DNA of 64,000 bases from positions 1 to 64,000 of IMG/VR virus record IMGVR_UViG_3300025687_000001; one strand, given 5' to 3'. Of the stretch, positions 50,103 through 58,475 are shown piece by piece (within the stretch, counting starts at the first letter, position 1; each line of letters opens with the position of its first letter). The translations under genes and the position numbers were made by a program. Source of the stretch: a virus. The notes under the pieces are model-generated. The model saw only the letters and a program-made list of their open reading frames with translations, searched no databases and was not told the DNA's origin.

Positions 50103-50758
50103 TAGTACCCCATGCGATCCGAGGCGCTAGCAAGACCACCCCACTGCCGTTGTGGGTTCGTAGCCGACTCATGAGCGCGTCGAGCTCTAGCTTGCTCTTG
50201 AGCGAAGTTAAAATCTTGGTTGATCGCCGCGCGCCGGTTAGCCGCTTCCATAGCGCGCTCGTTCGCAGCTAATTCCGACTGCGACAAGTTTCTACTGCGG
50301 TGCTTCGGGGGATTTCCAAAATTGTGCTTCCAAGCGTCCACAGCGTCAGATGCGTCAAAGTTCAGCTGTTGATCAAACGGTAAAACTTGGGCAGCTCTAG
50401 ACTCCAGGCCTGCTTGGGAGTAAGCATTCCGACCTGCAGAAAATGCTCTATTGTGCTGTCTTTGCAGATCCTGCAGGCGGTGTAGGTCACTGGCCGAACT
50501 GGTTGCAGGGTTAAAGTTGTTCAGAGCATCCCGGAAATCCATATCAACCTGGTTGTAGTGGTTCAAGGCGTCCCTGCGAGCTGCTCCGCCAGTTCGCTTG
50601 TGCCAGGCCTTCTGAACCCCACCCCACGCGTCACCTAGCGCATCAGCGCCTCGTCGGAAGATGTTAGCAGTCTTCTCCGTGCCGTCCAGCATCCCGAAGT
50701 CTTCTAGCGCCTGCTGGCACCCAAGATCATAGGCCTCTTTGAAAAAGTGTTGGCTCAC
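50102..50758 (-). CDS. Tagged virion protein with KTA site
   Basis: A 218-residue protein from a GTG with GGGGAG upstream. It begins with the shared tag FFKEAYDLGCQQALEDFG and has GTEKTANIFRRG right after it, so tag and KTA motif occur together, with the KTA about 30 residues from the start. The body is helical, rich in Ala, Arg, Asn and Gln, with no membrane segment. This is the best single example for testing whether the tag is removed by cleavage at KTA. Confidence 0.6.
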   Translation of the reverse strand: MSQHFFKEAYDLGCQQALEDFGMLDGTEKTANIFRRGADALGDAWGGVQKAWHKRTGGAARRDALNHYNQVDMDFRDALNNFNPATSSASDLHRLQDLQRQHNRAFSAGRNAYSQAGLESRAAQVLPFDQQLNFDASDAVDAWKHNFGNPPKHRSRNLSQSELAANERAMEAANRRAAINQDFNFAQEQARARRAHESATNPQRQWGGLASASDRMGY

Positions 50759-50759
50759 T

Positions 50760-51731
50760 TTATCTCCCCAACTGCTTCAGCAGCAGCGCATGCATGTCCC
50801 GAGGCAAAGTCGGGAAAATCTCTTTGACCTTGCTGGGGTCCACTACCCCACCCTCAGCGATCTCTTCAACGACCTCAGGGCCGAGAACGTCCGAGTAGAA
50901 CTCAGGGCCCTTCTTCACCAGCTCCGCCAGCGCTACGGGGGTGCCGCCCAGGTCCACCATCTCAGTCATGGCTTCCTTGGTGTTGAACACGGTCTTCAGC
51001 GGATCCGGGAGAGACTTACCGTAAAGGCGAGCTAGGCCGTGCTGCTTGTCGAGCTCGGACACAGCCTCCGCCACCTTCGTAAGTTCGGCCCGTTCTGTGG
51101 TAAAAGGAAGGGACCGCACCAATTGAGCTACGCGCGTATAAGCTCCGGCCCCAGCAGGTGCTGCAGCCCCTCGAGCGTCAATCCACTCAGCCGCCTTGTC
51201 GCGGTCACAGGGAACGATACCCGCCCACTGGTAAACCTCGGTGGGAAGCTCCTCGTCTCGGGCTGCCGCGTGCTTAACGAGAACAGAAGCCGCAGTAGCC
51301 AGGCTCGTAGGAGACAGCTTGCGCTGGTTGCGCGAAATGGCCTCGTGCGCCAACTTAAGGCTGGTTCCACTGTAGATAGGGAACTGGCGTGTGTGCGGTA
51401 GCAGGTAGTCCGGAGTTTCGGCGGCTGCAGCCACCTTCTCAAACTCCTTCTTAGGCAGCGTTGCGCCGTAAACCGTGAGTGCTGCCTGAATGCGGCCCGT
51501 GACTTCGGGCGCTACACTCGCCGTCTTCTCTGCATACGCGGAAGATAGCAGTGCGTGCTCCTTGGTGTGCACTGGAAATTCTCGGTTAACCGGGTCTGCA
51601 AAAGCAGACGAAGGTAGGTTGTCCCGAACCTCCCGCCCCACTTCAGCAGTTTTCACGAGCGGACTCAGGGTAGGCCGCTCAGCGATGATTTCGCGTAGAA
51701 CAGCAAAAGTGGTGTCGGTGTTCTGATCCAT
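50760..51731 (-). CDS. KTA-containing 323-aa virion-like protein
   Basis: The ATG at 51731 has GGAGAAGG just upstream. The protein has LVKTAEVG near residue 26 and AEKTASVAP near 70, and a mostly helical body (FEKVAAAAETPDYLL; LATAASVLVKHAAA). One TACGCGCGTA palindrome lies in the gene (51129-51138). It heads a three-gene group diverging from the VWA operon. Function unknown; probably head-internal. Confidence 0.55.
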   Translation of the reverse strand: MDQNTDTTFAVLREIIAERPTLSPLVKTAEVGREVRDNLPSSAFADPVNREFPVHTKEHALLSSAYAEKTASVAPEVTGRIQAALTVYGATLPKKEFEKVAAAAETPDYLLPHTRQFPIYSGTSLKLAHEAISRNQRKLSPTSLATAASVLVKHAAARDEELPTEVYQWAGIVPCDRDKAAEWIDARGAAAPAGAGAYTRVAQLVRSLPFTTERAELTKVAEAVSELDKQHGLARLYGKSLPDPLKTVFNTKEAMTEMVDLGGTPVALAELVKKGPEFYSDVLGPEVVEEIAEGGVVDPSKVKEIFPTLPRDMHALLLKQLGR

Positions 51732-51770
51732 GTACCTTCTCCGAGAGCTGGTCAAATTCTAGACAAAAAA

Positions 51771-53195
51771 ATGCAGAAGAAAAAGCATACAGCGTCCCTC
51801 GAGGCGCTACTAACCTATCTGCTTTCCGCCCACGGCGGGAGCAAGACCTCACCGTTCTTCCCGCACGTCCTGCGTGCGTTGGTGAAGAGGCCCGTGCCGA
51901 ACATGGGCACCTTCGGAGTCAGCATCACCCCGGAAGGCAAGCTCCTTCTGATGTACGACCCGAAGATCCTGGAGCGGCTGTCGGTACGCCACGCCATCCT
52001 CGTACTCATCCACGAGGTGTACCACATCGTTCTCCACCACATTCCTCGCGGGCTGCGCCTGCTGGACCAGGTGGCGTCCTCCACCGAACTGGAGAAACGC
52101 AAGTTCTTCGCCATCTCCAACATTGCTGCCGACTACGCGGTCAACTCGCTCATGGTGCAGTGCGGGGAGTGCATCCCCAGTGACTTCAAGCTCATGGGAG
52201 AGAAGGACCCAAAGACGGGCAAGTACGACTTCGCGGGGTGCTACCCCACGGACTCGCAGCTTCCAGAGCGCAAGACCTACGAGTGGTACTTCAACGCGCT
52301 CATGTCCGACCTGGACAACTTCGTCCAGCAGCTTGTGGCCTTCATGAAGGCCGCAGGCACATTGGGCGAGGGTGAAGGCCCGAAGGGGAAGTTCCCCACC
52401 GACGAGGAGATCGTCGAAGCGCTGGAGCGCTACCGAGAGATGCACGCTCCGACCAACAACGACGACGAGCTCAAGCGTCAGTCAGACCAGATGAACCCGG
52501 ACCAGCGCCAGGCCGCAGCGGGCAAGGCTGAGCGGGAATCTCGCCAGGCCGTCCGGAAGGCCAAGGAGGAGACGCAGAAGTCTCGCGGGTCCCTTCCTGC
52601 AGGGTTGGAGGAGTACATCTCCAACATGCTGGAAGAGGCAGAGATCCCGTGGCAGCAGTTCTTCAAGACCTGGCTGCAGAACACCCTGCGCCACCGCCGT
52701 AAGCGGTCCATGTGCAAGCCGCGTAGAAGGCTTCTCGACATGGAGGACATCTGCGAGTTCCCCGGCCGAATGCGCGAGAAGATCTACACGATCATCTTCG
52801 CCATCGACACCTCCGGGTCCATGTCCAACTCGGACATCGCAGACGCGCTGTCGGAGTTGCGGGGAATGCAGGCAGCTGCCCCTGGCATTCAAATCACGGT
52901 CATCGAGTGCGACGCCCAGATCGGCCGGGAGTACACGATCGACGAGTTCACCGAGCCCCAGCGCAACGTCACCGGGCGCGGCGGGACGCGCTTCGAGCCC
53001 GTGTTCGAACGGGCAGCGCAGCTCAAGGCTGATGCGCTGATCTACGCCACGGACGGCTATGGGTCCCTGCCCTCCATCGAGCTCATGCGCGTTCGCCCGC
53101 TCTGCTGGCTGGTGACGCACAACGGCGTTGCTCCCTGGGAGGCTGGCTACGGCTCCGGCGCTCAGTACGGCCACGTAATCAGGCTGAAGCGCTAA
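51771..53195 (+). CDS. VWA-like/putative metallopeptidase protein, MoxR partner
   Basis: A 474-residue protein. Residues 78-92 contain LIHEVYHIVLHHIPR, an HExxHxxxHH zinc motif. Residues 225-285 are a charged helical linker (EETQKSRGSLPAG). The C-terminal VWA-like domain has the MIDAS motif FAIDTSGSMSNSD near 343-355 and a later TGRGGTRFEPVF. This domain order matches the DUF2201 type, often paired with MoxR ATPases such as the one at 46110. The start lacks a ribosome site and follows an A7 run. Codons are strongly C/G-ending. Role in phage biology is unknown; protein-complex remodelling is likely. Confidence 0.82.
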   Translation: MQKKKHTASLEALLTYLLSAHGGSKTSPFFPHVLRALVKRPVPNMGTFGVSITPEGKLLLMYDPKILERLSVRHAILVLIHEVYHIVLHHIPRGLRLLDQVASSTELEKRKFFAISNIAADYAVNSLMVQCGECIPSDFKLMGEKDPKTGKYDFAGCYPTDSQLPERKTYEWYFNALMSDLDNFVQQLVAFMKAAGTLGEGEGPKGKFPTDEEIVEALERYREMHAPTNNDDELKRQSDQMNPDQRQAAAGKAERESRQAVRKAKEETQKSRGSLPAGLEEYISNMLEEAEIPWQQFFKTWLQNTLRHRRKRSMCKPRRRLLDMEDICEFPGRMREKIYTIIFAIDTSGSMSNSDIADALSELRGMQAAAPGIQITVIECDAQIGREYTIDEFTEPQRNVTGRGGTRFEPVFERAAQLKADALIYATDGYGSLPSIELMRVRPLCWLVTHNGVAPWEAGYGSGAQYGHVIRLKR

Positions 53196-53197
53196 AC

Positions 53198-53878
53198 ATG
53201 GCTTTACCGGAGAACGGGATCCTGCACATCAAGGTCTATAAGGCCGCGACGCGCGGGATCCCGTTCGACCAGTTCTATTTAGTGCCGAAGACCGAGCGGG
53301 AACTTTTTAAGCGTGTGTTCCCCGCTTATGTCCGCACACAGTTCAACGATACTTTGTGGTCGCGCATTTTAGGCGTGGAAGTTAGCTCCGTGGCTAAAAC
53401 AGACACCACGGGCTACCACCGCAAGGAAACTCTGGACCCGCTGGCAACGCTGTCTGCACTTTGGCAGACCGAGCAGTGGCCTGAGGTGCATAGTCACTTC
53501 GACGTCGCAGTGCCCGTGGTCCTGCAGCACCCCAAAACCGTCCCCGATGAGCGCAACAACCCAATGAACGGCTCCGCGCGGCTGGGCTACTTAGTAGCCC
53601 GAGGGTGGCATCGGTCTAGAGCGGCTTCCCAGAGCCCGAAACTCGTCAACCGGCTTGACGCCGCCAACACGGTCTTCGTGGCTTACGGAGAAGAAGTGCG
53701 TCCGCTTTGTTTAGCGTGTCCTCGGCTACATGACGTACTGGACGGGCGTTGCTCGCTAGGAGATGACTACTGTCTCCGCACAATAGGCCTTGTGGGTAAG
53801 CCCACCTACCTCGCACGCTTGAAGGTCTACAAGGAAAGCGAAGATTTGGCGGAAGTTGCTTCCGCCTTCCCTGAATGA
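53198..53878 (+). CDS. Unrecognised first gene of the reverse-transcriptase group
   Basis: A 226-residue protein starting 3 nt after the VWA gene. The N-terminal half is mixed alpha/beta (LHIKVYKAATRGIPFDQFYLV). The C-terminal half has CLACPRLHDVLDGRC followed by DDYC, a possible metal site similar in layout to cysteine sets in other plus-strand proteins here. Its stop overlaps the reverse-transcriptase ATG (ATGA), so the two are coupled. Function unknown. Confidence 0.6.
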   Translation: MALPENGILHIKVYKAATRGIPFDQFYLVPKTERELFKRVFPAYVRTQFNDTLWSRILGVEVSSVAKTDTTGYHRKETLDPLATLSALWQTEQWPEVHSHFDVAVPVVLQHPKTVPDERNNPMNGSARLGYLVARGWHRSRAASQSPKLVNRLDAANTVFVAYGEEVRPLCLACPRLHDVLDGRCSLGDDYCLRTIGLVGKPTYLARLKVYKESEDLAEVASAFPE

Positions 53879-55008
53879 CAGCGTACAACCACACGCAGCT
53901 AGCCGTCCTAACCATCCCCACCGTACAACACAGCCTGCCTCCAGTAATGGATGACGTTTCCCTGGCGTACAGCCTCGGCATTCGTCCCAAGACTCTCTGG
54001 TGGGCTGTGTTCGGTGGGCGGGAGCTAGCTGGAACAGCTAAATCGACTTACACAAAGGGCGCCATCCTCAAGCGAGGGAAGGCGGGCTCACGTGGCGCAC
54101 TTCGCGCCATCCACGTCCCTGACTGGCGCGTCAAGAACATTCAGAAAGTCCTCTCTGCTGCCTTCGTGAAACCCATCCCTGTGGGAGACCACGTACGCGC
54201 GTACGAGCCGGGGGTAAAACCCCTGGACACCGCTGAAGCGATAGCAGGCAGCAAGATCCTGTGGTCCTTCGACCTAAAAAACTTCTTCGGGTCGATCCGA
54301 CTACCCTGGATCCGTGAGTACTACGAGAGTCTGGGGTACCCCAGGCAGGTGGCAAACCTCATTGGGCAGCTGTGCTGCGTCACTGACGTACACCCCTCTG
54401 GCAAAGGCAAAGTCAGGTTTTTGCCGCAGGGGACCGTCGTGAGCCCTGCACTAGCTAACCGAATCGCCGACCATCGCTTAGACCAGAGAATACTGACGTT
54501 GGCGCAGGCCAACGGCTGGTCTTACTACCGGTACTCGGACAACGTTTACATGGGGCACCCAGACCGTCTCAGCCGAGAAGAGGTAGACGCTTTCAAGGGA
54601 CAGGTATTTACCGCGGTGGGGCAGTCTGGTTGGCGCCACCACAAATCCCGAGTAGCCCTGTACTGGAACAGACAATCAGTGCTCGGCGCTGTCGTGAACG
54701 AAAAGCCAAACATGCCTTCTGACGAATACAAAGCACTGCGGGCTGCGGTCTACAACTGTCGCGTACATGGATTCTCGTCCCAAGTAGCCAAAGCTAGGCA
54801 GCGCTTCAAATCTTCGATTACCACTGATGAGCAACTCATCTCCCACTTGCGAGGACGGTTGGCCTACCTAAAGGCTCTCCTGTCCGAGGACAAGTACAAC
54901 AAATTGCACGATGATTTCTCCGCAGCCCTTGAGGCGCACCGGATTACGGTGCAGCGCAAGTGGCTGGAAGAAGACCTACAAGACGCACGCGATGCTGCCG
55001 GAACTTAA
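53875..55008 (+). CDS. Reverse transcriptase-like protein with YSDN active-site box
   Basis: A 377-residue protein with the RT blocks in order: RAIHVPDWRVKNIQKVL (77-93), VRAYEPGVKPLDTA (107-120), motif A WSFDLKNFFGSI (130-141, Asp133), LPQGTVVSPALAN (183-195), motif C YRYSDNVYMG (218-227), GWRHHKSRV (252-260) and VLGAVVNEKPN (269-279). The SP after QG is as in retron and group II intron RTs, not diversity-generating ones. The catalytic box reads YSDN, so the second Asp is Asn. No template RNA, intron or variable repeat is seen nearby. It is translationally coupled on both sides to unrecognised genes, suggesting a dedicated multi-gene system. Confidence 0.85.
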   Translation: MTAYNHTQLAVLTIPTVQHSLPPVMDDVSLAYSLGIRPKTLWWAVFGGRELAGTAKSTYTKGAILKRGKAGSRGALRAIHVPDWRVKNIQKVLSAAFVKPIPVGDHVRAYEPGVKPLDTAEAIAGSKILWSFDLKNFFGSIRLPWIREYYESLGYPRQVANLIGQLCCVTDVHPSGKGKVRFLPQGTVVSPALANRIADHRLDQRILTLAQANGWSYYRYSDNVYMGHPDRLSREEVDAFKGQVFTAVGQSGWRHHKSRVALYWNRQSVLGAVVNEKPNMPSDEYKALRAAVYNCRVHGFSSQVAKARQRFKSSITTDEQLISHLRGRLAYLKALLSEDKYNKLHDDFSAALEAHRITVQRKWLEEDLQDARDAAGT

Positions 55009-56641
55009 GGTTTACAACCTGACGCAGGGGTACGGGGGCAGCGACGCCCCCGCGGCTGCCTACCGCGTAGAAGCCGAGCACCTGGACACGCTGCTTGGCT
55101 TGCTGCGGGATGCGCACCCACAAGGTTTGTTGGTGGCGTGCGTCCCTGACCCGGACGGGTATGTGCTGGTCAGCTCCCTTGGGCGGTTACCACTACTTTC
55201 CGTGGTCGACCTGGAAGCCGAGCTAAGCGCCGCCAGGGAACACGTAGACCTTCGAGCTTACTTTCAAGGTCGCGAACTAGCACCTGGGACCGGGGAGCTG
55301 ACGACCCTGATTCAGGCCTGTAAGGTCCCCGCTAGGTTGCTGGGGGAGGGGTGCTACACCGTGTGCCCCAAAGCTCCTCCGCACTGTTTGTCCTACCTCA
55401 GCGGCCAAGACCGTCTCCCGCAGACGCCTATACCGTACCAGACGCAAGTAGCGAGCCGTTCCCATGCTCGAGGGCGAGGCGACCACCGAAACCGGTTCCG
55501 CAGTAGACCCTACTACTCAGAGCAGCGTAGTACTCAGTACTTCCCGCTGCTACAGTGGGTGAGCGGAGTAGAGCCCCCGGTCCATAACATCAACACCGAC
55601 TTTGTGCGCTTTTTACACTCCAAGCTAAGTGAGGACCTGGACGCCTTGCTGCGGACGAAGTTCTGTGTGAAGACGCCCGAAGTAGCTAGACCGTGGCAAG
55701 TTTCGTCCCGCGCTTACTTCCCAGAAGCCGGTCTTAATGATTACGGCGGTTTCCGTGGTATCAACCTATCCACTAACCTAGCTGCCGAAGTTCAGAAGCT
55801 TCGGTCAGAGCGCGGCCAAAAGGCTGCCGCTGGGCGCAAGATGGTTGCCGATGAGTGTTCCCGATGCGTCTTTGCAGACGGTCATTGTTCCCAGAGGCCC
55901 AAGTACCGCTGCGCCGGCCACGTAAGCCCCGAATATTTTGCTGCGACTGTGAAGTCAGCCGTAGAGGAATACTACGGGGGCATACCGGACCCTAATGCCG
56001 ACTGGGTACAGAAGCACTTCAAGCTACAGGAGACCTCAGGTGCCTGGCGCCCTCCGAACAGTAAAGGAAGGCCTGCTGGCGTCTCGGTGTTCGGCGTGTT
56101 TCCTACTGCAGACGCGGCGCTGGGACTCCGCGCGTCCCACCCCTTAATCAACCACCGCGCAGTCAGAGCGGGGGACTGGCGTCCTCCTGACGGAGCTCCT
56201 CCTGGTACCCTGTACGCACGGCTACTGTGGAAGTCTTGGAGACGAGGCTCGCGCGAGGGGCGGCCCGTGTTCGCCGCTCCGCTAGTAACTCCCGCGGGCA
56301 ACTTCTTAGCGGACACTCCGTACATGATTTCCGGCCCAGGCGCTAACCTCCTAGACTACGCACTGAACCGGCCTGACTCGGTAGTCCAAGACCAGATCGC
56401 ACTTCTAGACACAGAGGAGAAGTGGCTCTCTTACTGGGCCGTACTTCTTGTGGCGTGCTTTGGTAGGAGTGGGTGGTACAACTACAAGTCCTTGTTCTCC
56501 AGCAGGGTGCAGGCGGGCAACTACAGCAACTGCCCGAGCATCGGCTCCCGCTGGTATCGCACACAAGCTACGTACCTAGCACTGATGTCTTGGCCTCTAG
56601 ACTTGTACCCCTCCATGCTAATGCCCCGAGACAACTCGTGA
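54992..56641 (+). CDS. Unrecognised 549-aa Cys-containing protein in the RT operon
   Basis: The ATG at 54992 lies 17 nt before the RT stop. The N-terminal 130 residues look like an alpha/beta domain (LLVACVPDPDGYVLVSSLG). Near residue 285 CSRCVFADGHCSQRPKYRC forms a four-cysteine site. The C-terminal 200 residues contain many aromatic and Gly/Pro residues (VSVFGVFPTADAALGL; YMISGPGANLLDYAL). It ends with GTGA overlapping the next start. No homologous family comes to mind; RNA handling with the RT is a guess. Confidence 0.6.
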   Translation: MLPELKVYNLTQGYGGSDAPAAAYRVEAEHLDTLLGLLRDAHPQGLLVACVPDPDGYVLVSSLGRLPLLSVVDLEAELSAAREHVDLRAYFQGRELAPGTGELTTLIQACKVPARLLGEGCYTVCPKAPPHCLSYLSGQDRLPQTPIPYQTQVASRSHARGRGDHRNRFRSRPYYSEQRSTQYFPLLQWVSGVEPPVHNINTDFVRFLHSKLSEDLDALLRTKFCVKTPEVARPWQVSSRAYFPEAGLNDYGGFRGINLSTNLAAEVQKLRSERGQKAAAGRKMVADECSRCVFADGHCSQRPKYRCAGHVSPEYFAATVKSAVEEYYGGIPDPNADWVQKHFKLQETSGAWRPPNSKGRPAGVSVFGVFPTADAALGLRASHPLINHRAVRAGDWRPPDGAPPGTLYARLLWKSWRRGSREGRPVFAAPLVTPAGNFLADTPYMISGPGANLLDYALNRPDSVVQDQIALLDTEEKWLSYWAVLLVACFGRSGWYNYKSLFSSRVQAGNYSNCPSIGSRWYRTQATYLALMSWPLDLYPSMLMPRDNS

Positions 56642-57069
56642 ACATTACTGGCGCCGACCTGAAGAAGCTCATACCTGATGAGCTGCGCGCACAGGTCGAC
56701 AAAATCTCGTTCCCTTCACAGTCCGGGGGGACCGAACCTTACGCAGTGGTCACGTTGGACACGGAGTTCGGGCAGCTAGACGTAGTGGTCTATCGCAAGG
56801 AGATGGCTAGGTTCATGGGGCGAAACTCCGCCCCGACCGCCCGAGGAGACTCGGCGTCCCCGGGCAGTACCCTAGACACAACCACCGCGCAGACCAAGGA
56901 CTACTATGTGGGCAAGACTCGCAAGACTAGCGCGGGCCTCACTGAGACCTTAGTAGGGTTCACGGCGGGGTCTTCCCAGAAGGAGAAGCCTGCCAATGTT
57001 GGCCGAAGAGTCCGCCATCCCGAGACGGACCGCCTAGTCTGGCCTATCTGGAAACTGGGGAATGGCTGA
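56638..57069 (+). CDS. Unrecognised 143-aa basic protein in the RT operon
   Basis: The GTG start overlaps the upstream TGA (GTGA), giving VNITGADLKKLIPDELRAQV. After a compact N-terminal domain with strands (YAVVTLDTEFGQLDVVVYRK) comes a Ser/Thr/Lys-rich C-terminus (TKDYYVGKTRKTSAGL). No metal site or membrane segment. Its end overlaps the next gene by 8 nt. Function unknown. Confidence 0.6.
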   Translation: MNITGADLKKLIPDELRAQVDKISFPSQSGGTEPYAVVTLDTEFGQLDVVVYRKEMARFMGRNSAPTARGDSASPGSTLDTTTAQTKDYYVGKTRKTSAGLTETLVGFTAGSSQKEKPANVGRRVRHPETDRLVWPIWKLGNG

Positions 57070-58432
57070 GATGAACTACTTCCAGCTAGGACCGGAGTAC
57101 GAGCCCACGAAGGCCTACTTCGTGTCCTCGGCTGGAAAGGTAACCGACGTAAGTCGAGAGATGCAGATTGCTCGTAGCATGAGCCCATTTCTTGGCTTCC
57201 CTGCAGGGGGTAGTCTGCTGTTGCTGGCCACAGCCAAATTTAGTAACTGGGGCCAGCGTCTGGAGAAGCGGGTCTACGTAGCGTCAGGAGAGGATACCGC
57301 TCCTGAAGAGCTAGTCCGCGCATTCTATGCAGCTAAGATTGGCCACCCGCTGCTGCTAATAACCACAGCCGCACAGCGTCTTCTGGACACTAACTACGTG
57401 ACCACTATCCGGTGTGTCACGTCTATCCCTGGGACCCTGGCGGACACCTGTCCCAAAACAGCAGTTTTGGCTGGGCTAGCCCAGAACACCAAGACAGGTC
57501 TTCACCTTAGCGTCTACAGTGCTACTAGCCGCAGCCTAGCCCCCCTTTTTGACAAAACCGCGTACATTAGAGAGAAACTGCTTTCGCAGTTTACTGCTCT
57601 GGCGGTAGGGGACACTGCCCTCTCCGACAACCGAACGCGGGCTTTGACCGCAGGAGTCACAAAGCGGAATACTAAGCTTCCGCTGGACCGCGTAGCCTTA
57701 CTAGGAGAGTGGTACCGAGAAGACTTCCACGCGCTGAAACACGGCTTATGCCTAGCGTCCCAGTGTAAGCCTTACGCGCCGGAAATAGCAGGCAATGACG
57801 CCCTCATCCAAAGCGCGGCAGAAGCCTTGCCCGCGCAGTGGTCCCGCTTGACGCAGTACAAAGCCTTGCAGAAAGCAGGAGAAGCCGCGGTACGAGAACG
57901 CAGCCACTGCGTAGGGGGCCACCGAGCCGGTCTGGACACTAAGGGTCGCTGGAATCTGTATCGCCTATTGTCTTACGACGACTACAGCCGGTGGTTGAAC
58001 CCGGTGCTGGCGACGGCACAGGCCGTCCTGGCCTACAACACGACTGCATGCCCGCTAAGAACGTGGGCTAAGTACGTGGAAAGCCTGTCAACTTCGCCAC
58101 CGGCTAAGGAAGACCTAGTGGCGCTACTGCACTACAGCGTTCGGGAACTGGGTGCACGGAGTTACTGTTACGGTGCAGAGACCGCCGGCCCCGTACCGGA
58201 GAGTGTCCTCGACGGACTGCTGTCCCGAGAGAACGCAACTCGCGGGTGGTCAATACTAGACCTGTACGGCTTGTTTAAGGCCTTGCCGAGGCTCCCCAGG
58301 TCAGAAGCTCTCCTAACCTACGTAGAGGCGCTGTTTTCTAGATTCTACAGTGACGCTATAGACGCTCCGGAGCGCCAAACCGCGGAGGACACAGCCATGC
58401 TAGTAGAAATAGGTGCCCAGTTAGGGTTCTAG
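57062..58432 (+). CDS. Unrecognised 456-aa protein, last gene of the RT operon
   Basis: A mixed alpha/beta protein. N-terminus: NYFQLGPEYEPTKAYFVSS, then LLLLATAKFSNWGQRLEKR and LLLITTAAQRLLDTN. Scattered cysteines (ASQCKP; CVGGHRAG) do not form an obvious zinc motif. The C-terminal 150 residues are helical. It is followed by a strong bidirectional terminator, so this is where the operon ends. I do not recognise a family. Confidence 0.6.
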   Translation: MAEMNYFQLGPEYEPTKAYFVSSAGKVTDVSREMQIARSMSPFLGFPAGGSLLLLATAKFSNWGQRLEKRVYVASGEDTAPEELVRAFYAAKIGHPLLLITTAAQRLLDTNYVTTIRCVTSIPGTLADTCPKTAVLAGLAQNTKTGLHLSVYSATSRSLAPLFDKTAYIREKLLSQFTALAVGDTALSDNRTRALTAGVTKRNTKLPLDRVALLGEWYREDFHALKHGLCLASQCKPYAPEIAGNDALIQSAAEALPAQWSRLTQYKALQKAGEAAVRERSHCVGGHRAGLDTKGRWNLYRLLSYDDYSRWLNPVLATAQAVLAYNTTACPLRTWAKYVESLSTSPPAKEDLVALLHYSVRELGARSYCYGAETAGPVPESVLDGLLSRENATRGWSILDLYGLFKALPRLPRSEALLTYVEALFSRFYSDAIDAPERQTAEDTAMLVEIGAQLGF

Positions 58433-58434
58433 CA

Positions 58435-58470
58435 AAGAAGCGCTTTCCGGCTTGGGGAGCGCTTCTTTTT
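58435..58470. terminator. Bidirectional terminator between convergent operons
   Basis: AAGAAGCGCT (58435-58444) pairs with AGCGCTTCTT (58458-58467) around a 13-nt loop. T runs follow on both strands (TTCTTTTT on plus, TTCTTTG on minus), so it can stop both the RT operon and the minus-strand fibre operon. Confidence 0.88.
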
Positions 58471-58475
58471 AGCTG

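Noticed and set aside
53700-53880. Retron msr/msd RNA upstream of the RT
   Set aside because: The RT start overlaps the coding end of the upstream gene by 4 nt and no inverted-repeat-flanked non-coding RNA precedes it.
53875-55008. Reverse transcriptase as part of a diversity-generating retroelement
   Set aside because: Block 4 reads QGTVVSP and not the SQ type, and I found no template/variable repeat pair or accessory protein nearby. A site outside the window cannot be excluded.
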